The notes under the pieces were generated by a model, which was not told the origin of the DNA, ran no database searches, and saw nothing but the letters and a program-made list of their open reading frames with translations. Shown here in pieces: positions 1-8,748 of a stretch of 64,000 nt of DNA (position 1 is the first letter of the stretch; each line of letters begins with the position of its first letter). Source of the stretch: Xiheibacterium sp038325765 (GTDB lineage: Bacteria; Myxococcota_A; Polyangia; Nannocystales; Nannocystaceae); the NCBI GenBank assembly GCA_038325765.1, contig JBBQJI010000013.1:71500-135499 (forward strand), in the 5' to 3' direction. The translations under genes and the position numbers were made by a program.

Positions 1-638
1 GCGCCGATCATCGCATGGCGGCGACGGGGTGCGGGGCTCGCGTCGCCCAGGCCCACCGCGACCGCAGCGGCGTGCGCCCCCGCGATCCCCGGCGCCGTGG
101 CGGGCGACGCCAGTCCTTCGGCGGACTCGAAGTTCGGCGGGACGACGGCATACCCGCGGACCGCCGCGCTGGCATCCGCGGCAACGGTCGAGGGCGGAAG
201 GTGACCGGTGACGCGACCGGTGGCATCGCGCACCGTGATGCGGCGACCGACGCTTGTCACCCGATCCGCGAACACACCCGCCGGGATGCCACCCATGCCC
301 AGGGCCAACGAGCGCGACATCGGCACGCCGAGATCGCGGAGCACCGCCCGCAGCACCTCTGCGCGCTCGGCCCCGAGGGCCGCACCGCGAGCGATCACGA
401 ACAGACCGCGGCCGCCGAGCTTGGCGCACGCTTCCATGATCGGCCCATCGACGGGCGCATCACCGTCGGTGACGATCACCTCCACCACGTCCTGACCCCG
501 CGCGCAGAGCTCGTGGGCAACCGACGCCGCGGCCGCCGCATCCGCTGCAGCATGCGCCAGCACCACCGTGAATTCCCCTGCACCCTCGGACATGGATCGT
601 GCGACGCGCTCCGTCGCCTCCAGGGTAATGCTGTGCAT
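1..638 (-). CDS. Hypothetical protein, C-terminus beyond window
   Basis: An open frame on the minus strand runs off the window's left edge, leaving at least 212 residues without a stop. It starts with ATG two bases after the degP stop codon, so it is almost certainly co-transcribed with degP. The first 100 or so residues alternate hydrophobic strands with Ala-rich helices (for example TVVLAHAAADAA and GRGLFVIARGAAL), which looks like an alpha/beta fold. A more polar Ala/Pro-rich stretch follows. I do not recognise the family and see no signal peptide. A function cannot be assigned; position after degP suggests an envelope or stress link, but that is only inference. Confidence 0.7.
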   Translation of the reverse strand, partial: MHSITLEATERVARSMSEGAGEFTVVLAHAAADAAAAASVAHELCARGQDVVEVIVTDGDAPVDGPIMEACAKLGGRGLFVIARGAALGAERAEVLRAVLRDLGVPMSRSLALGMGGIPAGVFADRVTSVGRRITVRDATGRVTGHLPPSTVAADASAAVRGYAVVPPNFESAEGLASPATAPGIAGAHAAAVAVGLGDASPAPRRRHAMIG

Positions 639-640
639 CG

Positions 641-2107
641 TTACGGGTCGCGACGCAACAACACGTAGTGTCCGAAGCCCCCGCGCTCGACCCGGAGCCG
701 CAGGCCGCGGGCGAGGTTGGCCCCGTCGAGCAGCTTGCGGGCCTGTTTGGCCGATTGCACCGGTTGGTCGCCGATCTCGACGAGCACGTCGCCGGGCTGG
801 AGCTCGCGGAGCGCCACCGAGTGGGGCGCAACATCCGTCACCACTGCACCCTTGCGCACGTCGAGGCGCCATCGCGCCCGTAACTCGTCGCTGGGATCGG
901 CGAGTTCCAGGCCGTGGGCAGGCGTGGCGGGGGCCTTGGGCTTGGCCGTCGGCGTCCGACGCTTGGCAGCGGGCTCGTCTTGGCCCGGCAGCGTCCCGAG
1001 CACGAGCGCGATCATGCGCGGGTCGCCCCCGCGACTCACCGTGAGCTCGACCTTGGTGCCGGGACGGCGCTGGGCCACACCGTTGCGCAGCGCCACCATG
1101 TCGCGCAGCGGCCGGCCATCGAGGGCGGTGACGATGTCGCCGGCCCGCAGGCCCGCCGCGGCCGCGGGCCCCTTGGGATCGATGTCGTCGACGAGCACGC
1201 CGTCGGCGCCCGCGTGTCCGAAGCTGAGCGCCAGCGCCGGGGTGAGCCGGCCCATCACCACGCCGAGCCAGCCGCGCTCGACCGAGCCATGGGCGATGAG
1301 CTGGGCCATCACGTCGCGGGCCAGATCCGAAGGGATCGCGAAGCCCACGCCGCTGCTGCCGCCGCTTTGCGAGGCGATCGCGGTGTTGATGCCGATCACG
1401 TGACCACGCAGATCGATGAGCGGCCCGCCCGAGTTGCCCTGATTGATCGCGGCGTCGGTCTGGATGAAGTCACCGTAGTCGGTGATGCCCATGCCGCCGC
1501 GTCCCACCGCGCTGACGATCCCCGCGCTCACGCTCTTGGCCAGGCCGAACGGGCTGCCCGCCGCCATCACCCACTGCCCGACGCGCACATGCTCGGATGC
1601 GGCGGTGTTGGCGGCGACGAGGCGGTCGGCCTCGATGCGGATCACGGCGAGGTCGGACTTGGGATCGGTGCCGATGATCTCGGCGGTGAGCTCACGCTCG
1701 TCGTTCAAGCGCACGCGCAGCGACGTGGCCCCGGCAACCACGTGGTTGTTGGTGAGGATGTAGCCGCGAGCATCGAGGATGACGCCGCTGCCCAGGCCGC
1801 GCACGGTACCGTCGGGGGGCCCCAGCGGCCGCAGGAACGCGGGGACGTTGCCCTGCTCCATCGCGCGCTCGCTGGTGATCGAGACCACCGAGGGGGCGAT
1901 GGTCTGCGCGGCGCGCTCGAAGGCGCGCTCGAGCTCGCGCACACCGGCGACCGCGGGCGGGCCATCCTCGGCATCCGCAGCAACGCGACTCGCGGCGGTC
2001 GCGACCGGCGATCGGTTCGTGGCCGGCGTCGTTGCGCAGCCGCACACCGCGGCAGCCGACAACAACGACGCCAGCGTCAGTGAACGAAGCACGCGGGTGC
2101 GTGACAC
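641..2107 (-). CDS. degP: HtrA/DegP-type serine protease with two PDZ domains
   Basis: Envelope serine protease/chaperone of 488 aa. The trypsin-like domain shows the full triad: His122 in TNNHVV, Asp152 in KSDLAVIR and Ser226 in GNSGGP. Two PDZ domains follow, at roughly residues 265-355 and 400-480, separated by a Lys/Pro/Ala-rich linker. The N-terminus has a signal sequence ending in AAVCGC, so it may be a lipoprotein, although the lipobox is imperfect. I chose the GTG start at 2107 because a GGAGG ribosome-binding site lies 8 nt before it. A TATACT box further upstream also places an in-frame ATG (2134) near the predicted transcript start. The 1-638 gene follows two bases downstream. Confidence 0.95.
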   Translation of the reverse strand: MSRTRVLRSLTLASLLSAAAVCGCATTPATNRSPVATAASRVAADAEDGPPAVAGVRELERAFERAAQTIAPSVVSITSERAMEQGNVPAFLRPLGPPDGTVRGLGSGVILDARGYILTNNHVVAGATSLRVRLNDERELTAEIIGTDPKSDLAVIRIEADRLVAANTAASEHVRVGQWVMAAGSPFGLAKSVSAGIVSAVGRGGMGITDYGDFIQTDAAINQGNSGGPLIDLRGHVIGINTAIASQSGGSSGVGFAIPSDLARDVMAQLIAHGSVERGWLGVVMGRLTPALALSFGHAGADGVLVDDIDPKGPAAAAGLRAGDIVTALDGRPLRDMVALRNGVAQRRPGTKVELTVSRGGDPRMIALVLGTLPGQDEPAAKRRTPTAKPKAPATPAHGLELADPSDELRARWRLDVRKGAVVTDVAPHSVALRELQPGDVLVEIGDQPVQSAKQARKLLDGANLARGLRLRVERGGFGHYVLLRRDP

Positions 2108-2145
2108 GTGATGGACCTCCGATGTGCGCAGCATGGACGGATCGC

Positions 2146-2151
2146 AGTATA
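2146..2151 (-). promoter_or_regulatory. Candidate -10 element of the degP operon
   Basis: A TATACT hexamer (minus strand) lies 11 nt before an in-frame ATG at 2134 and 38 nt before the GTG start at 2107. The -35 match is weak. The transcript would begin close to the ATG, with the GGAGG site inside the transcript serving the GTG. Confidence 0.5.
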
Positions 2152-2204
2152 GCGGCTGCCATCGGCGGGGCCACGGCGCCGACATCGGTGGCCCCGCCGA
2201 GCCT

Positions 2205-3206
2205 TCACCCGGACGGCTGCATCACGACGCGACCACGGCAGTCCTCGGCGATGTCGCCGGCCCACACCACGCTGCGCTCCACGGTCGTCCCCGCGCGCAC
2301 GACCACGCCGGGGCCGAGCTGCACGTGGGGCCCGACCCTGGCGCCGGCCTCGATGCGCGCGCCCGGACCGACCCACACCGGCTCGGTGACGATCGCACCG
2401 GGCTCCACCGTGGCCTCGGACGAGACGCCGCGCACCGGCCCGGGCGCATACGGCAGCGGCACCATCCCGTCGAGCGCGTTGCACACCCCTTGCAAGTAGC
2501 GCTCGGCCGTCGAGTGCTCCCACCAATAGCGCCGCGTGACGAAGCCATGCAGCCCGCGGCCCTCATCGAAGAGCGACAGGTATGCGGTTCGGATCACGCA
2601 CTGCTCGCCCAGGGCCGGGATTCGATCGAGGAAGCGCGGCGTGACCACGTGGATGCCGGTGAACATCATCGGCTCGGACACCGGGGCGGGCGCGGACACT
2701 GCGGGCTCGCGTCCGAGCAGCCGCACGATGCGGCCGTCGGCGGCGAGCTCCTGGCTGCCCCAACGCGCCGCCTCGGCGTCGGGACGCACGACCATCGTCG
2801 CCTCGGCCCCGGCGGCGCGGTGAGCCGCGAGCACGGCGGGCAGATCGAGGTCGACCAGGAGCTTGGCGTTCATCACCACGAGCGGCACGTCGTGGCCGTC
2901 GTCGAACAACGGCCGGGCATGCCGCAGCCCACCGCCGGTGCCGAGGATCTGGCCGTCCTCGCGCGAGTAGGCGATCGCCACCCCATCGCGGGAGCCGTCG
3001 CCGAGCTCGGCTTCGATCTGTTCACCGAGGTGGTGGAGGTTGACGACGATCTCGCGGATGCCGTGGTGATGCAGCCAGCGCACCGCCCATCGCACGAGCG
3101 GCACGCCCAGCACCGGCAGCATCGGCTTGGGGCGGACGCGCCCCAGATCGCCGAGGCGCGAGCCGAAACCCGCCGCGAGAATCATGGCCCGGACCGCACG
3201 TGGCAT
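2205..3206 (-). CDS. NDP-sugar pyrophosphorylase-like nucleotidyltransferase
   Basis: A 333-aa nucleotidyltransferase of the sugar-1-phosphate family. The N-terminus has the nucleotide-binding signature LAAGFGSRL followed by RPKPMLPV, and a GTGGGL loop comes near residue 90. The last 80 or so residues carry hexapeptide-like repeats (VEPGAIV, VGPGARIEAGARV), which predict a left-handed beta-helix. By family this enzyme makes an activated NDP-sugar from a sugar-1-phosphate and an NTP for cell-envelope polysaccharides. The exact sugar cannot be read from the sequence; a MurNAc-1-P uridylyltransferase-like role is one option. A TAGACC box ends 7 nt before the ATG, so it may be transcribed separately from the gene upstream. 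Confidence 0.85.
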   Translation of the reverse strand: MPRAVRAMILAAGFGSRLGDLGRVRPKPMLPVLGVPLVRWAVRWLHHHGIREIVVNLHHLGEQIEAELGDGSRDGVAIAYSREDGQILGTGGGLRHARPLFDDGHDVPLVVMNAKLLVDLDLPAVLAAHRAAGAEATMVVRPDAEAARWGSQELAADGRIVRLLGREPAVSAPAPVSEPMMFTGIHVVTPRFLDRIPALGEQCVIRTAYLSLFDEGRGLHGFVTRRYWWEHSTAERYLQGVCNALDGMVPLPYAPGPVRGVSSEATVEPGAIVTEPVWVGPGARIEAGARVGPHVQLGPGVVVRAGTTVERSVVWAGDIAEDCRGRVVMQPSG

Positions 3207-3230
3207 CCCCCTCGGTCTACCAGCTCCGCG

Positions 3231-4922
3231 TCAGAACACCCAGACGATGCGCTCGAGGATGAACATCGTGAGGGCGATGCCAGAGGCCATGATGCCGATG
3301 ACGCCGAAGCCACGGAGCATTCCCGCCCGCGCCGCGCGTCGCAGCTCGCCCTCGAGCTCCGCGCGCTCGTCGGGGGCCATCGCAGTGTCGAGGCGCAGCT
3401 CGCCGAGCGTGACGTCGGCGGCGCGCCGGTGGCTGCGGATCATGCCGACCGCCATCGCGCCGAGGAACAGCGCCCCGCCGCCGAGCAAGAACACGCGCAT
3501 GCCGATCCGCGCGCGCCCCTGGGTGCGGGCCAGCTCCTGCTCGAGCCGCGGCCTCGTGACCAACGCGACCGGCGGGCCGAAGATCTCGGTCGGCAGCGTG
3601 CCCAGTAGCATGCGCCGGCCCACGTCCACCTCGGCGGGGCCGAGCGTTGCGACGGCGACCGCGTCGAGCCAGCCGCGCTCGAGCGTGGCATCGTAGTCGC
3701 GCTCGATGCGAGGACGTTCGACGGCATCGCGATGCGCGGCGATGAGCGGCGACAGGCTCGCGGCGATGGTCGGATCGGCCGCGGTGATCTGCACCATCGC
3801 CGTCGCGGTCGACTCGCCCGGGGCGGTGAGATGGTTGTGCGCCTCGATCTGCAGCAGCCCCGCGGGCATGCCGACCGGCACCTGCCACGGGCGAGGGGGC
3901 TCGCGTCCCACCACCGGCGGATGCATCACGTCGGCGAGCCCGCCGCCCGAGCCGTGGATGTCGACGTGGATCGCGAGCTTCGCCGAGAGGCCCCACGCCT
4001 TGACGTCGATGGTGTCGCCGGGGGCGACGGCCGCGGGCTCGGCGACGACGTCGACGGCGCCGGCGAAGCTCACCATGCGCAGGCGTCGACGCACCGCGGC
4101 GCCGTCGGGGCCCTTGGCGCGGACCTCGACGCGGAGCAGCTCGCTGCCCAGCGGTCCCTCGAGTCGTGCCACTCCCAGGGGATCGGGAACACCGCGGAAC
4201 AGTGACGGCGGCCGCTCGACATCGCCGACGTGCCCAGCATACTCGCCGTCGACCAGCACCACCTCGATCTCACCACGGTGCGGGCGCCCGGCCTCGTCGG
4301 TCACGCGGACGAACAGCTCGTTGTCGAAGCCCGCCAGCAATCGGCCCGCCGGTCGCACCACGATGCGCAGCCCTCGAGGTTGGGCATCGCTGTCATCGCC
4401 GTGCTGCAGGACCGATCCCGACACCACCGGCGTGCCGGCCATCGGCGCCCGCGTGGTGTTCACCTCGACGTCGATGCGCTCGTCGATCGGATCGACGCCC
4501 TCGCCCTCGACGTGGATGTGCAGCGTCGCGGTACCGGGGTGCAGCGGCGGCACCTCGAAGCTGACCTCGCCGATCGCCCCGCCCTCGACGATCCCCGGCG
4601 TCGGCAACGGCCACGTATGGCCGTCCTGCTCGACCGCGACTGCGATCGCGGTGTCCTCCATCGGGCCGGACCGCGTGGCGACCACGGCGACGCGCAGCCC
4701 CAGCCGCTCGCCGGCGATCCACGTGCGTTCGACCTGGACCAGCAGGCTGTGACGGACGTGCATGGTCGAGACCCAGAGGCTCGCGACCAGGGCGATCGCG
4801 AGGCCGATGGGCCCGGCGATCACGAACCCGCGACCGAACCGAACCCGGCGCAGCGGCGACGAGAGCAGATCGAAGCCCTCGTCGAGGTCACCCTCGGATC
4901 GCGCGTCGTGGAGCTCGTTCAT
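3231..4922 (-). CDS. Membrane-anchored protein with beta-sandwich-like domains
   Basis: A 563-aa protein of unknown function. An acidic N-terminus of about 30 residues precedes a transmembrane helix (GFVIAGPIGLAIALVASLWV). A long beta-rich extracytoplasmic region follows, whose repeats resemble macroglobulin or Ig-like domains (ERTWIAGERLGLRVAV; VVRPAGRLLAGFDNELFVRV). Two more helices lie near the C-terminus, around residues 478-500 and 540-560, with a charged cytoplasmic stretch between them. It starts 55 bp from the divergent ugd gene and ends 24 bp before the nucleotidyltransferase. The alpha-2-macroglobulin-like reading is inference from strand pattern only. Confidence 0.8.
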   Translation of the reverse strand: MNELHDARSEGDLDEGFDLLSSPLRRVRFGRGFVIAGPIGLAIALVASLWVSTMHVRHSLLVQVERTWIAGERLGLRVAVVATRSGPMEDTAIAVAVEQDGHTWPLPTPGIVEGGAIGEVSFEVPPLHPGTATLHIHVEGEGVDPIDERIDVEVNTTRAPMAGTPVVSGSVLQHGDDSDAQPRGLRIVVRPAGRLLAGFDNELFVRVTDEAGRPHRGEIEVVLVDGEYAGHVGDVERPPSLFRGVPDPLGVARLEGPLGSELLRVEVRAKGPDGAAVRRRLRMVSFAGAVDVVAEPAAVAPGDTIDVKAWGLSAKLAIHVDIHGSGGGLADVMHPPVVGREPPRPWQVPVGMPAGLLQIEAHNHLTAPGESTATAMVQITAADPTIAASLSPLIAAHRDAVERPRIERDYDATLERGWLDAVAVATLGPAEVDVGRRMLLGTLPTEIFGPPVALVTRPRLEQELARTQGRARIGMRVFLLGGGALFLGAMAVGMIRSHRRAADVTLGELRLDTAMAPDERAELEGELRRAARAGMLRGFGVIGIMASGIALTMFILERIVWVF

Positions 4923-4935
4923 GATCGGGACAGCT

Positions 4936-4965
4936 CTGGCAGGCCCGCAGCGATTGTCGTATGAT
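4936..4965 (+). promoter_or_regulatory. Candidate promoter of ugd
   Basis: CTGGCA at 4936-4941 (4 of 6 matches to TTGACA), an 18-nt spacer, then TATGAT at 4960-4965. The -10 box ends 11 nt before the ugd ATG, so the transcript would have almost no 5' leader. Confidence 0.5.
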
Positions 4966-4976
4966 CGGCGCCGTCC

Positions 4977-6278
4977 ATGAAGGTCAGCGTCATCGGAACA
5001 GGGTACGTGGGTCTAGTCGCCGCCGCCGGATTCGCGGAGCACGGCAACGATGTGGTCTGCGCCGACATCGACGAAGAGAAGATCGCGCGGCTCCGTCGCG
5101 GCGAGATTCCGATCTTCGAGCCGGGTCTCGACGTCCTCGTCGAGCGCAACACGGCCGCGGGCCGTCTGCGTTTCACCACCAGCAACCAGGAGGCCGCGGG
5201 CCACGGCGAGGTCATCATCATGGCCGTCGGCACCCCGTCGGCGCCCGATGGTTCGGCGAACCTCGCCTTCCTCTTCGAGGCCGCCCGCGACATCGCCCGG
5301 CACCTCACCCATGGCGTGGTCGTCGTCAACAAGAGCACGGTACCGGTCGGCACTGCCGAGCGCGTGGCCCGGATCATGTCCGAGCTCACCACCCATCCCA
5401 TCGTCGTGGCCTCGAACCCTGAGTTCCTCAAGGAGGGCACGGCCGTCGACGACTTCCTGTACCCCGATCGCGTCGTCATCGGCACCGAAGACGAGGCTGC
5501 CCGCGACCTGCTCACGCGCCTGTACCGGCCGTTCCTACGCCAGAGCGATCGCATGGTGTACATGGACGCGCGCTCTGCCGAGGTCACCAAGTACGCATGC
5601 AACGCGTATCTCGCGACCCGCGTGTCGTTCGTCAACGACATCGCGAATCTCTGTGACCTGGTCGGGGCCGACGTCGAGCGGGTACGCACGGGCATGGGCA
5701 CTGACCCCCGCATCGGCAGCAAGTTCCTGTACCCGGGCGTCGGCTACGGCGGTTCGTGCTTCCCCAAGGACACCCGCGCCCTGCTCGACACCGCCCGCGC
5801 CCATGGCCTGTCGCTGAGCCTGGTCGCCGCCGCCGAGCGCATCAACGAGGCGCAGAAGCTCCTGCTGGTGCGCAAGGCCCGGCAGATGTGCGGCGATTTC
5901 GCCGGCAAGACGTTCGCCCTGTGGGGTCTGGCGTTCAAGCCGAACACCGACGATGTCCGCGAGGCGCCAGCACTGCGGATCGCCCGGGCCCTGCTCACCG
6001 ATGGCGCCCAGATCCGCATCCACGATCCCGAGGCCGGCAAGAACTTCCTCGACGAACTCGACATCACCGACGGCGTCACGCTGGTCGACGACATGTACGA
6101 GACCGCCAAGGGTGCACACGCGCTGCTGCTCGTCACCGAGTGGCGGCAGTTCCGGTCCCCCGACTTCGAGCGCCTCCGCGAGCTGATGGCAGAGCCGGTG
6201 CTGCTCGACGGGCGCAACCAGTGGGATCGCGCGCAGGTCGAGGCCGCCGGCTTCCGCTACGCCGGCGTCGGTCGCTGA
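4977..6278 (+). CDS. ugd: UDP-glucose 6-dehydrogenase
   Basis: Oxidises UDP-glucose to UDP-glucuronate with two NAD+, feeding surface polysaccharide synthesis. The 433-aa length is normal. The N-terminus is a Rossmann fold (VIGTGYVGLV). The active-site cysteine lies in GVGYGGSCFPKDT, with the catalytic-lysine region NPEFLKEGTAVDD before it and the C-terminal UDP-binding domain (LAFKPNTDDVREAP) after. The ATG gives a start exactly at the Rossmann strand, with a near-leaderless promoter. It stands alone between a divergent gene and a convergent lipoprotein gene, with a bidirectional hairpin after it. Confidence 0.97.
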   Translation: MKVSVIGTGYVGLVAAAGFAEHGNDVVCADIDEEKIARLRRGEIPIFEPGLDVLVERNTAAGRLRFTTSNQEAAGHGEVIIMAVGTPSAPDGSANLAFLFEAARDIARHLTHGVVVVNKSTVPVGTAERVARIMSELTTHPIVVASNPEFLKEGTAVDDFLYPDRVVIGTEDEAARDLLTRLYRPFLRQSDRMVYMDARSAEVTKYACNAYLATRVSFVNDIANLCDLVGADVERVRTGMGTDPRIGSKFLYPGVGYGGSCFPKDTRALLDTARAHGLSLSLVAAAERINEAQKLLLVRKARQMCGDFAGKTFALWGLAFKPNTDDVREAPALRIARALLTDGAQIRIHDPEAGKNFLDELDITDGVTLVDDMYETAKGAHALLLVTEWRQFRSPDFERLRELMAEPVLLDGRNQWDRAQVEAAGFRYAGVGR

Positions 6279-6315
6279 CCTTCACATCCTGCCCGCGGCA
6301 GGCGGCACACCTGCG

Positions 6316-6346
6316 AGAGGGCGAGCACCACCGGTGCCCGCCCTCT
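6316..6346. terminator. Bidirectional hairpin terminator
   Basis: An inverted repeat: AGAGGGCG, one unpaired base, GCACC, a 3-nt loop, GGTGC, one unpaired base, CGCCCTCT. The stem has 13 pairs with one A-C mismatch. It lies between the convergent ugd and lipoprotein genes and is followed by only a weak T-rich stretch. Confidence 0.7.
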
Positions 6347-6374
6347 TGCAATTTCGCCGCCCGCAAACGTGGCG

Positions 6375-6893
6375 CTAGTCCTGCCACTCCGAGCCAGCGT
6401 CGAGCTCCGTCGAGAAGTCGACGATCCGCGGCGCGCCGTCGTACGTGGGGAACGGCGCGCTGTCGACCGCCTCCTTGACGCACATCTCGAGTTCGTCGTC
6501 CTGGTCGTGCTTGCTCGAGATCGAGGCGTTGATGCCCAGCGGCTGCGAGTTCTTGGGGTTGAGCTTGACGCTGATCGAGATCTCCCCATCGAGCTGCTTG
6601 TCGGCCGACATGCCCTTGCGCTCCTTGTAAGCGGCGACGCAGGCGTCCATGCCGTCGAAGGAGGCGTTGAAGGCGGTGCGGATCGCGTAGTCGTCGGGCA
6701 TCTCGCCACCGCCACCGCCGTCGCCGAAGTCGAAGCCGATGTCGGCGTTGGGGTCGAAGGCCTGGATGCTGGCCTTGACGGTGCGGTTGCTCTTGCGTCC
6801 CTTCTCGACGCCTTTGCAGCCGACCACGGAGGCCGCCACCATCACGCCGAGGGTCATCGCACCGAGGGTCCGAAGGGTCTTGCGCGGGTTCAT
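6375..6893 (-). CDS. Small lipoprotein, AgmX/PglI-type C-terminal region
   Basis: A 172-aa lipoprotein. A signal peptide ends in a clear lipobox (ASVVGC, Cys at about residue 26). A short Gly/Glu-rich linker follows, then a domain of about 110 residues with the pattern of many myxobacterial proteins: IRTAFNASFDGMDACVAAYKER, then a Lys-containing strand (GEISISVKLNPK), then EMCVKEAVDSAPFP. This resembles the C-terminal domain of AgmX/TonB-like proteins, in which two cysteines flank a beta strand. I chose the ATG at 6893 because it starts the signal peptide and has a GAGAGG site upstream. Role unknown; probably periplasmic or outer-membrane attached. Confidence 0.8.
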   Translation of the reverse strand: MNPRKTLRTLGAMTLGVMVAASVVGCKGVEKGRKSNRTVKASIQAFDPNADIGFDFGDGGGGGEMPDDYAIRTAFNASFDGMDACVAAYKERKGMSADKQLDGEISISVKLNPKNSQPLGINASISSKHDQDDELEMCVKEAVDSAPFPTYDGAPRIVDFSTELDAGSEWQD

Positions 6894-7004
6894 CGTCTGG
6901 TTTGCCTCTCGCCGATCCTGAATGTTAGCGTACCGCTGGGGCGGCGGTGGTTTCCCCAGACGGCGCCTGCTCCACGAATATTCCGGGGACAGACCCCCTG
7001 CCCC

Positions 7005-8189
7005 ATGATCGAGGCGACCTTGTCCGACCTCCACCCCCATGTGTCGGCCCAGTGTCCCGCCTGTGGACTCCACGAGCTCGTGGTCGTCCCGTTGCGGATG
7101 CGTCCCGACGGGAACTGGGTGCAGACCGACCAGAAACGCTGGTTCGAGCGGTCTGCGCCCGAGGATACGTTGGCGCGCGCCGTTCAGATCGACGCCTGCC
7201 CGGTGTGTTTCGGGGCGTGGTTCGACGCCGGCGAGCTCGACACCCTCGCCGGGGCGTTGGGGGACGTCGAGACGATCCTCGAGGATGCCGATGGGCCGTG
7301 CCGGCGGGGGTGTGTCCACGGTCACGGACCGATGGAAGAGCACCGGCTGCCGGGGATCATCTCGACGCCGGTCGAGCGCTGCCCCACCTGCGGCGGCCTG
7401 TGGCTCGACGGCAACGAGCGCCGCAAGCTCGCGGCCGCGTCCACCAGCGAGGGTCAGGGCACGAAGACCGAGCGATGGTTCAAGCGCGGCGCCATCTGGG
7501 CGGCGCAGGTCCTCACCCACCTGCCGGTCGAGGTCGACAACCCCGCGCGCGGCACTCCGTGGATGGTGTTCATCGCGCTCGTCGTCTTCGTCGGCATCTT
7601 CATCGGCCAGGAGCTGCTGCTGATCGACACCGAGCACTACGGAATCGTCCCCGGGCGGCTGAAGATCGAGCACGACGTCTCGACCCTGTTCACGTACATG
7701 TTCTTGCACGGCAGTTGGGCGCACCTGCTGGGCAACGCCTACTTCCTCTACACGTTCGGCGACAACATCGAGCATCTGTTCGGGCGGGTGCGGTTCGCGA
7801 TCTTCTTCGTCGTGACCGGGATCATCGCCGGGGTGGTGCACGTGTGGCTGACCAAGAAGACCGCCACACCGATCGTCGGCGCATCCGGTTCGATCGCGGG
7901 GGTGCTCGCCGCCTATCTGTGGGCGTTCCCGCGGCAGCGCCTGTTCCAGGTGATTCTGTGGATCCAGGTCAAGATCCCGGTGTGGGCCTACCTCTTCGTG
8001 TGGGTCGGCTTCCACATCCTCATGGGGTTCTGGGGCACGGGCACGGGCGTCGAGGGCGTGGCGTGGTTCGCCCACCTCGGCGGATTCCTCGTCGGCATCG
8101 CCGTGGCGCCGCTGATGCTCGCGATCCGGCGCCGCGAGGTCGCACGGCGCGTGCGGGTCCCGTGGACGCCGCGGCACCCGGCGACGTGA
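7005..8189 (+). CDS. Rhomboid-family protease with N-terminal zinc ribbons
   Basis: A 394-aa intramembrane serine protease. Residues 1-140 are soluble and hold CxxC pairs at 17-20, 65-68 and 126-129. The last pair reads CPTCGGLWLDGNERRKL, typical of zf-TFIIB zinc ribbons, and the middle pair has the same layout. Residues 185-375 form the rhomboid core: His240 and Asn244 in HLLGNAYF, the serine nucleophile Ser294 in GASGS, and His357 in AHLGG. By family it cleaves membrane-protein substrates within the bilayer. The ATG start is near the first zinc pair. It is convergent with the yggX-like gene. Confidence 0.9.
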   Translation: MIEATLSDLHPHVSAQCPACGLHELVVVPLRMRPDGNWVQTDQKRWFERSAPEDTLARAVQIDACPVCFGAWFDAGELDTLAGALGDVETILEDADGPCRRGCVHGHGPMEEHRLPGIISTPVERCPTCGGLWLDGNERRKLAAASTSEGQGTKTERWFKRGAIWAAQVLTHLPVEVDNPARGTPWMVFIALVVFVGIFIGQELLLIDTEHYGIVPGRLKIEHDVSTLFTYMFLHGSWAHLLGNAYFLYTFGDNIEHLFGRVRFAIFFVVTGIIAGVVHVWLTKKTATPIVGASGSIAGVLAAYLWAFPRQRLFQVILWIQVKIPVWAYLFVWVGFHILMGFWGTGTGVEGVAWFAHLGGFLVGIAVAPLMLAIRRREVARRVRVPWTPRHPAT

Positions 8190-8233
8190 GCCCTCGGGGT
8201 TCCGCGACGAGTCACCTCCGCAACGTCAGCGGC

Positions 8234-8270
8234 GTGATCAGCCCGTGATCAGCCCGTGATCAGCCCGTGA
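8234..8270. repeat. 11-bp tandem repeat, three copies plus a partial
   Basis: GTGATCAGCCC is repeated at 8234, 8245 and 8256, with a partial fourth copy at 8267. Each unit contains the palindrome TGATCA. It lies in the gap between the convergent rhomboid and yggX-like genes. No function is evident. Confidence 0.9.
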
Positions 8271-8290
8271 TCAGGCGCGACTAGGCGCGA

Positions 8291-8605
8291 TCAGGCGGCC
8301 GGCGTGCCGCCCTCGCCGCCCTCGCCGCCGTCGGTGGGCTTCCAGGCAGTCGACGCCAACTCGCCCTGGTCGAACCCGAAGTACACGCGCATCTGCTGGC
8401 GCAGGAACTCCTTGCCCTTGTCGGTCTGCAGATCGACACCGTAGGTGTTGATGTAGCGCGGCGACTCCTTGAGCCACATCTGCCACGCCTGGAGGCTGAC
8501 CTTGTCGTAGAGTTCCTGACCGAACGAATCGGTGAAGGGACGGAACGGCAGGCCGGGCAGCTCCTGCTCGAGCTTCTTGCAGAACACCATGCGCGGCTGG
8601 TTCAT
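8291..8605 (-). CDS. yggX: YggX-like Fe(II)-trafficking / oxidative damage protection protein
   Basis: A 104-aa protein matching the YggX family along its length: VFCKKLEQELPGLPF at the start (the conserved Cys is residue 9), then the KVSLQAWQMWLK helix and FLRQQMRVYFGF. Members protect iron-sulfur clusters from oxidative damage. Compared with the enterobacterial protein (about 90 aa) it has a 15-residue Gly/Glu-rich tail. The start at 8605 gives MNQPRMVFC; a second ATG five codons on is also possible. It lies downstream of glyS on the same strand, separated by a degenerate copy of the 82-bp repeat element. Confidence 0.88.
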   Translation of the reverse strand: MNQPRMVFCKKLEQELPGLPFRPFTDSFGQELYDKVSLQAWQMWLKESPRYINTYGVDLQTDKGKEFLRQQMRVYFGFDQGELASTAWKPTDGGEGGEGGTPAA

Positions 8606-8692
8606 CGCGTAATCCGGGCCGCAGGATACGACGGCGCACCGGGCGAGGCAACGCCCCGGCCTCGGATCCACCGTTTGCGCCGCCGGTGGGCG

Positions 8693-8748
8693 CTCCGTCC
8701 TTCCTGGGGGACCGGGCCGGCCCCCTCCCAATCGCTCTCGCTCTCTCA
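8693..8748 (-). repeat. Deleted copy of the 82-bp hairpin element at the glyS stop
   Basis: On the minus strand this reads TGAGAGAGCGAGAGCGA, then GGGAGGGGGCCGG, then GGTCCCCCAGGAAGGACGGAG. Both ends match the 82-bp repeats after proA (42469-42714), but the central TTCCGCCGGGC hairpin is missing. The first three bases are the glyS stop codon, exactly as the element begins with the proA stop codon at the other locus. Confidence 0.8.

Noticed and set aside
6375..8177. A 600-codon open frame antisense to the rhomboid gene
   Set aside because: Only its last 172 codons (from 6893) form a real protein, with a signal peptide. The rest mirrors the rhomboid gene and has the Arg/His/Asp-rich composition of shadow frames in GC-rich DNA.
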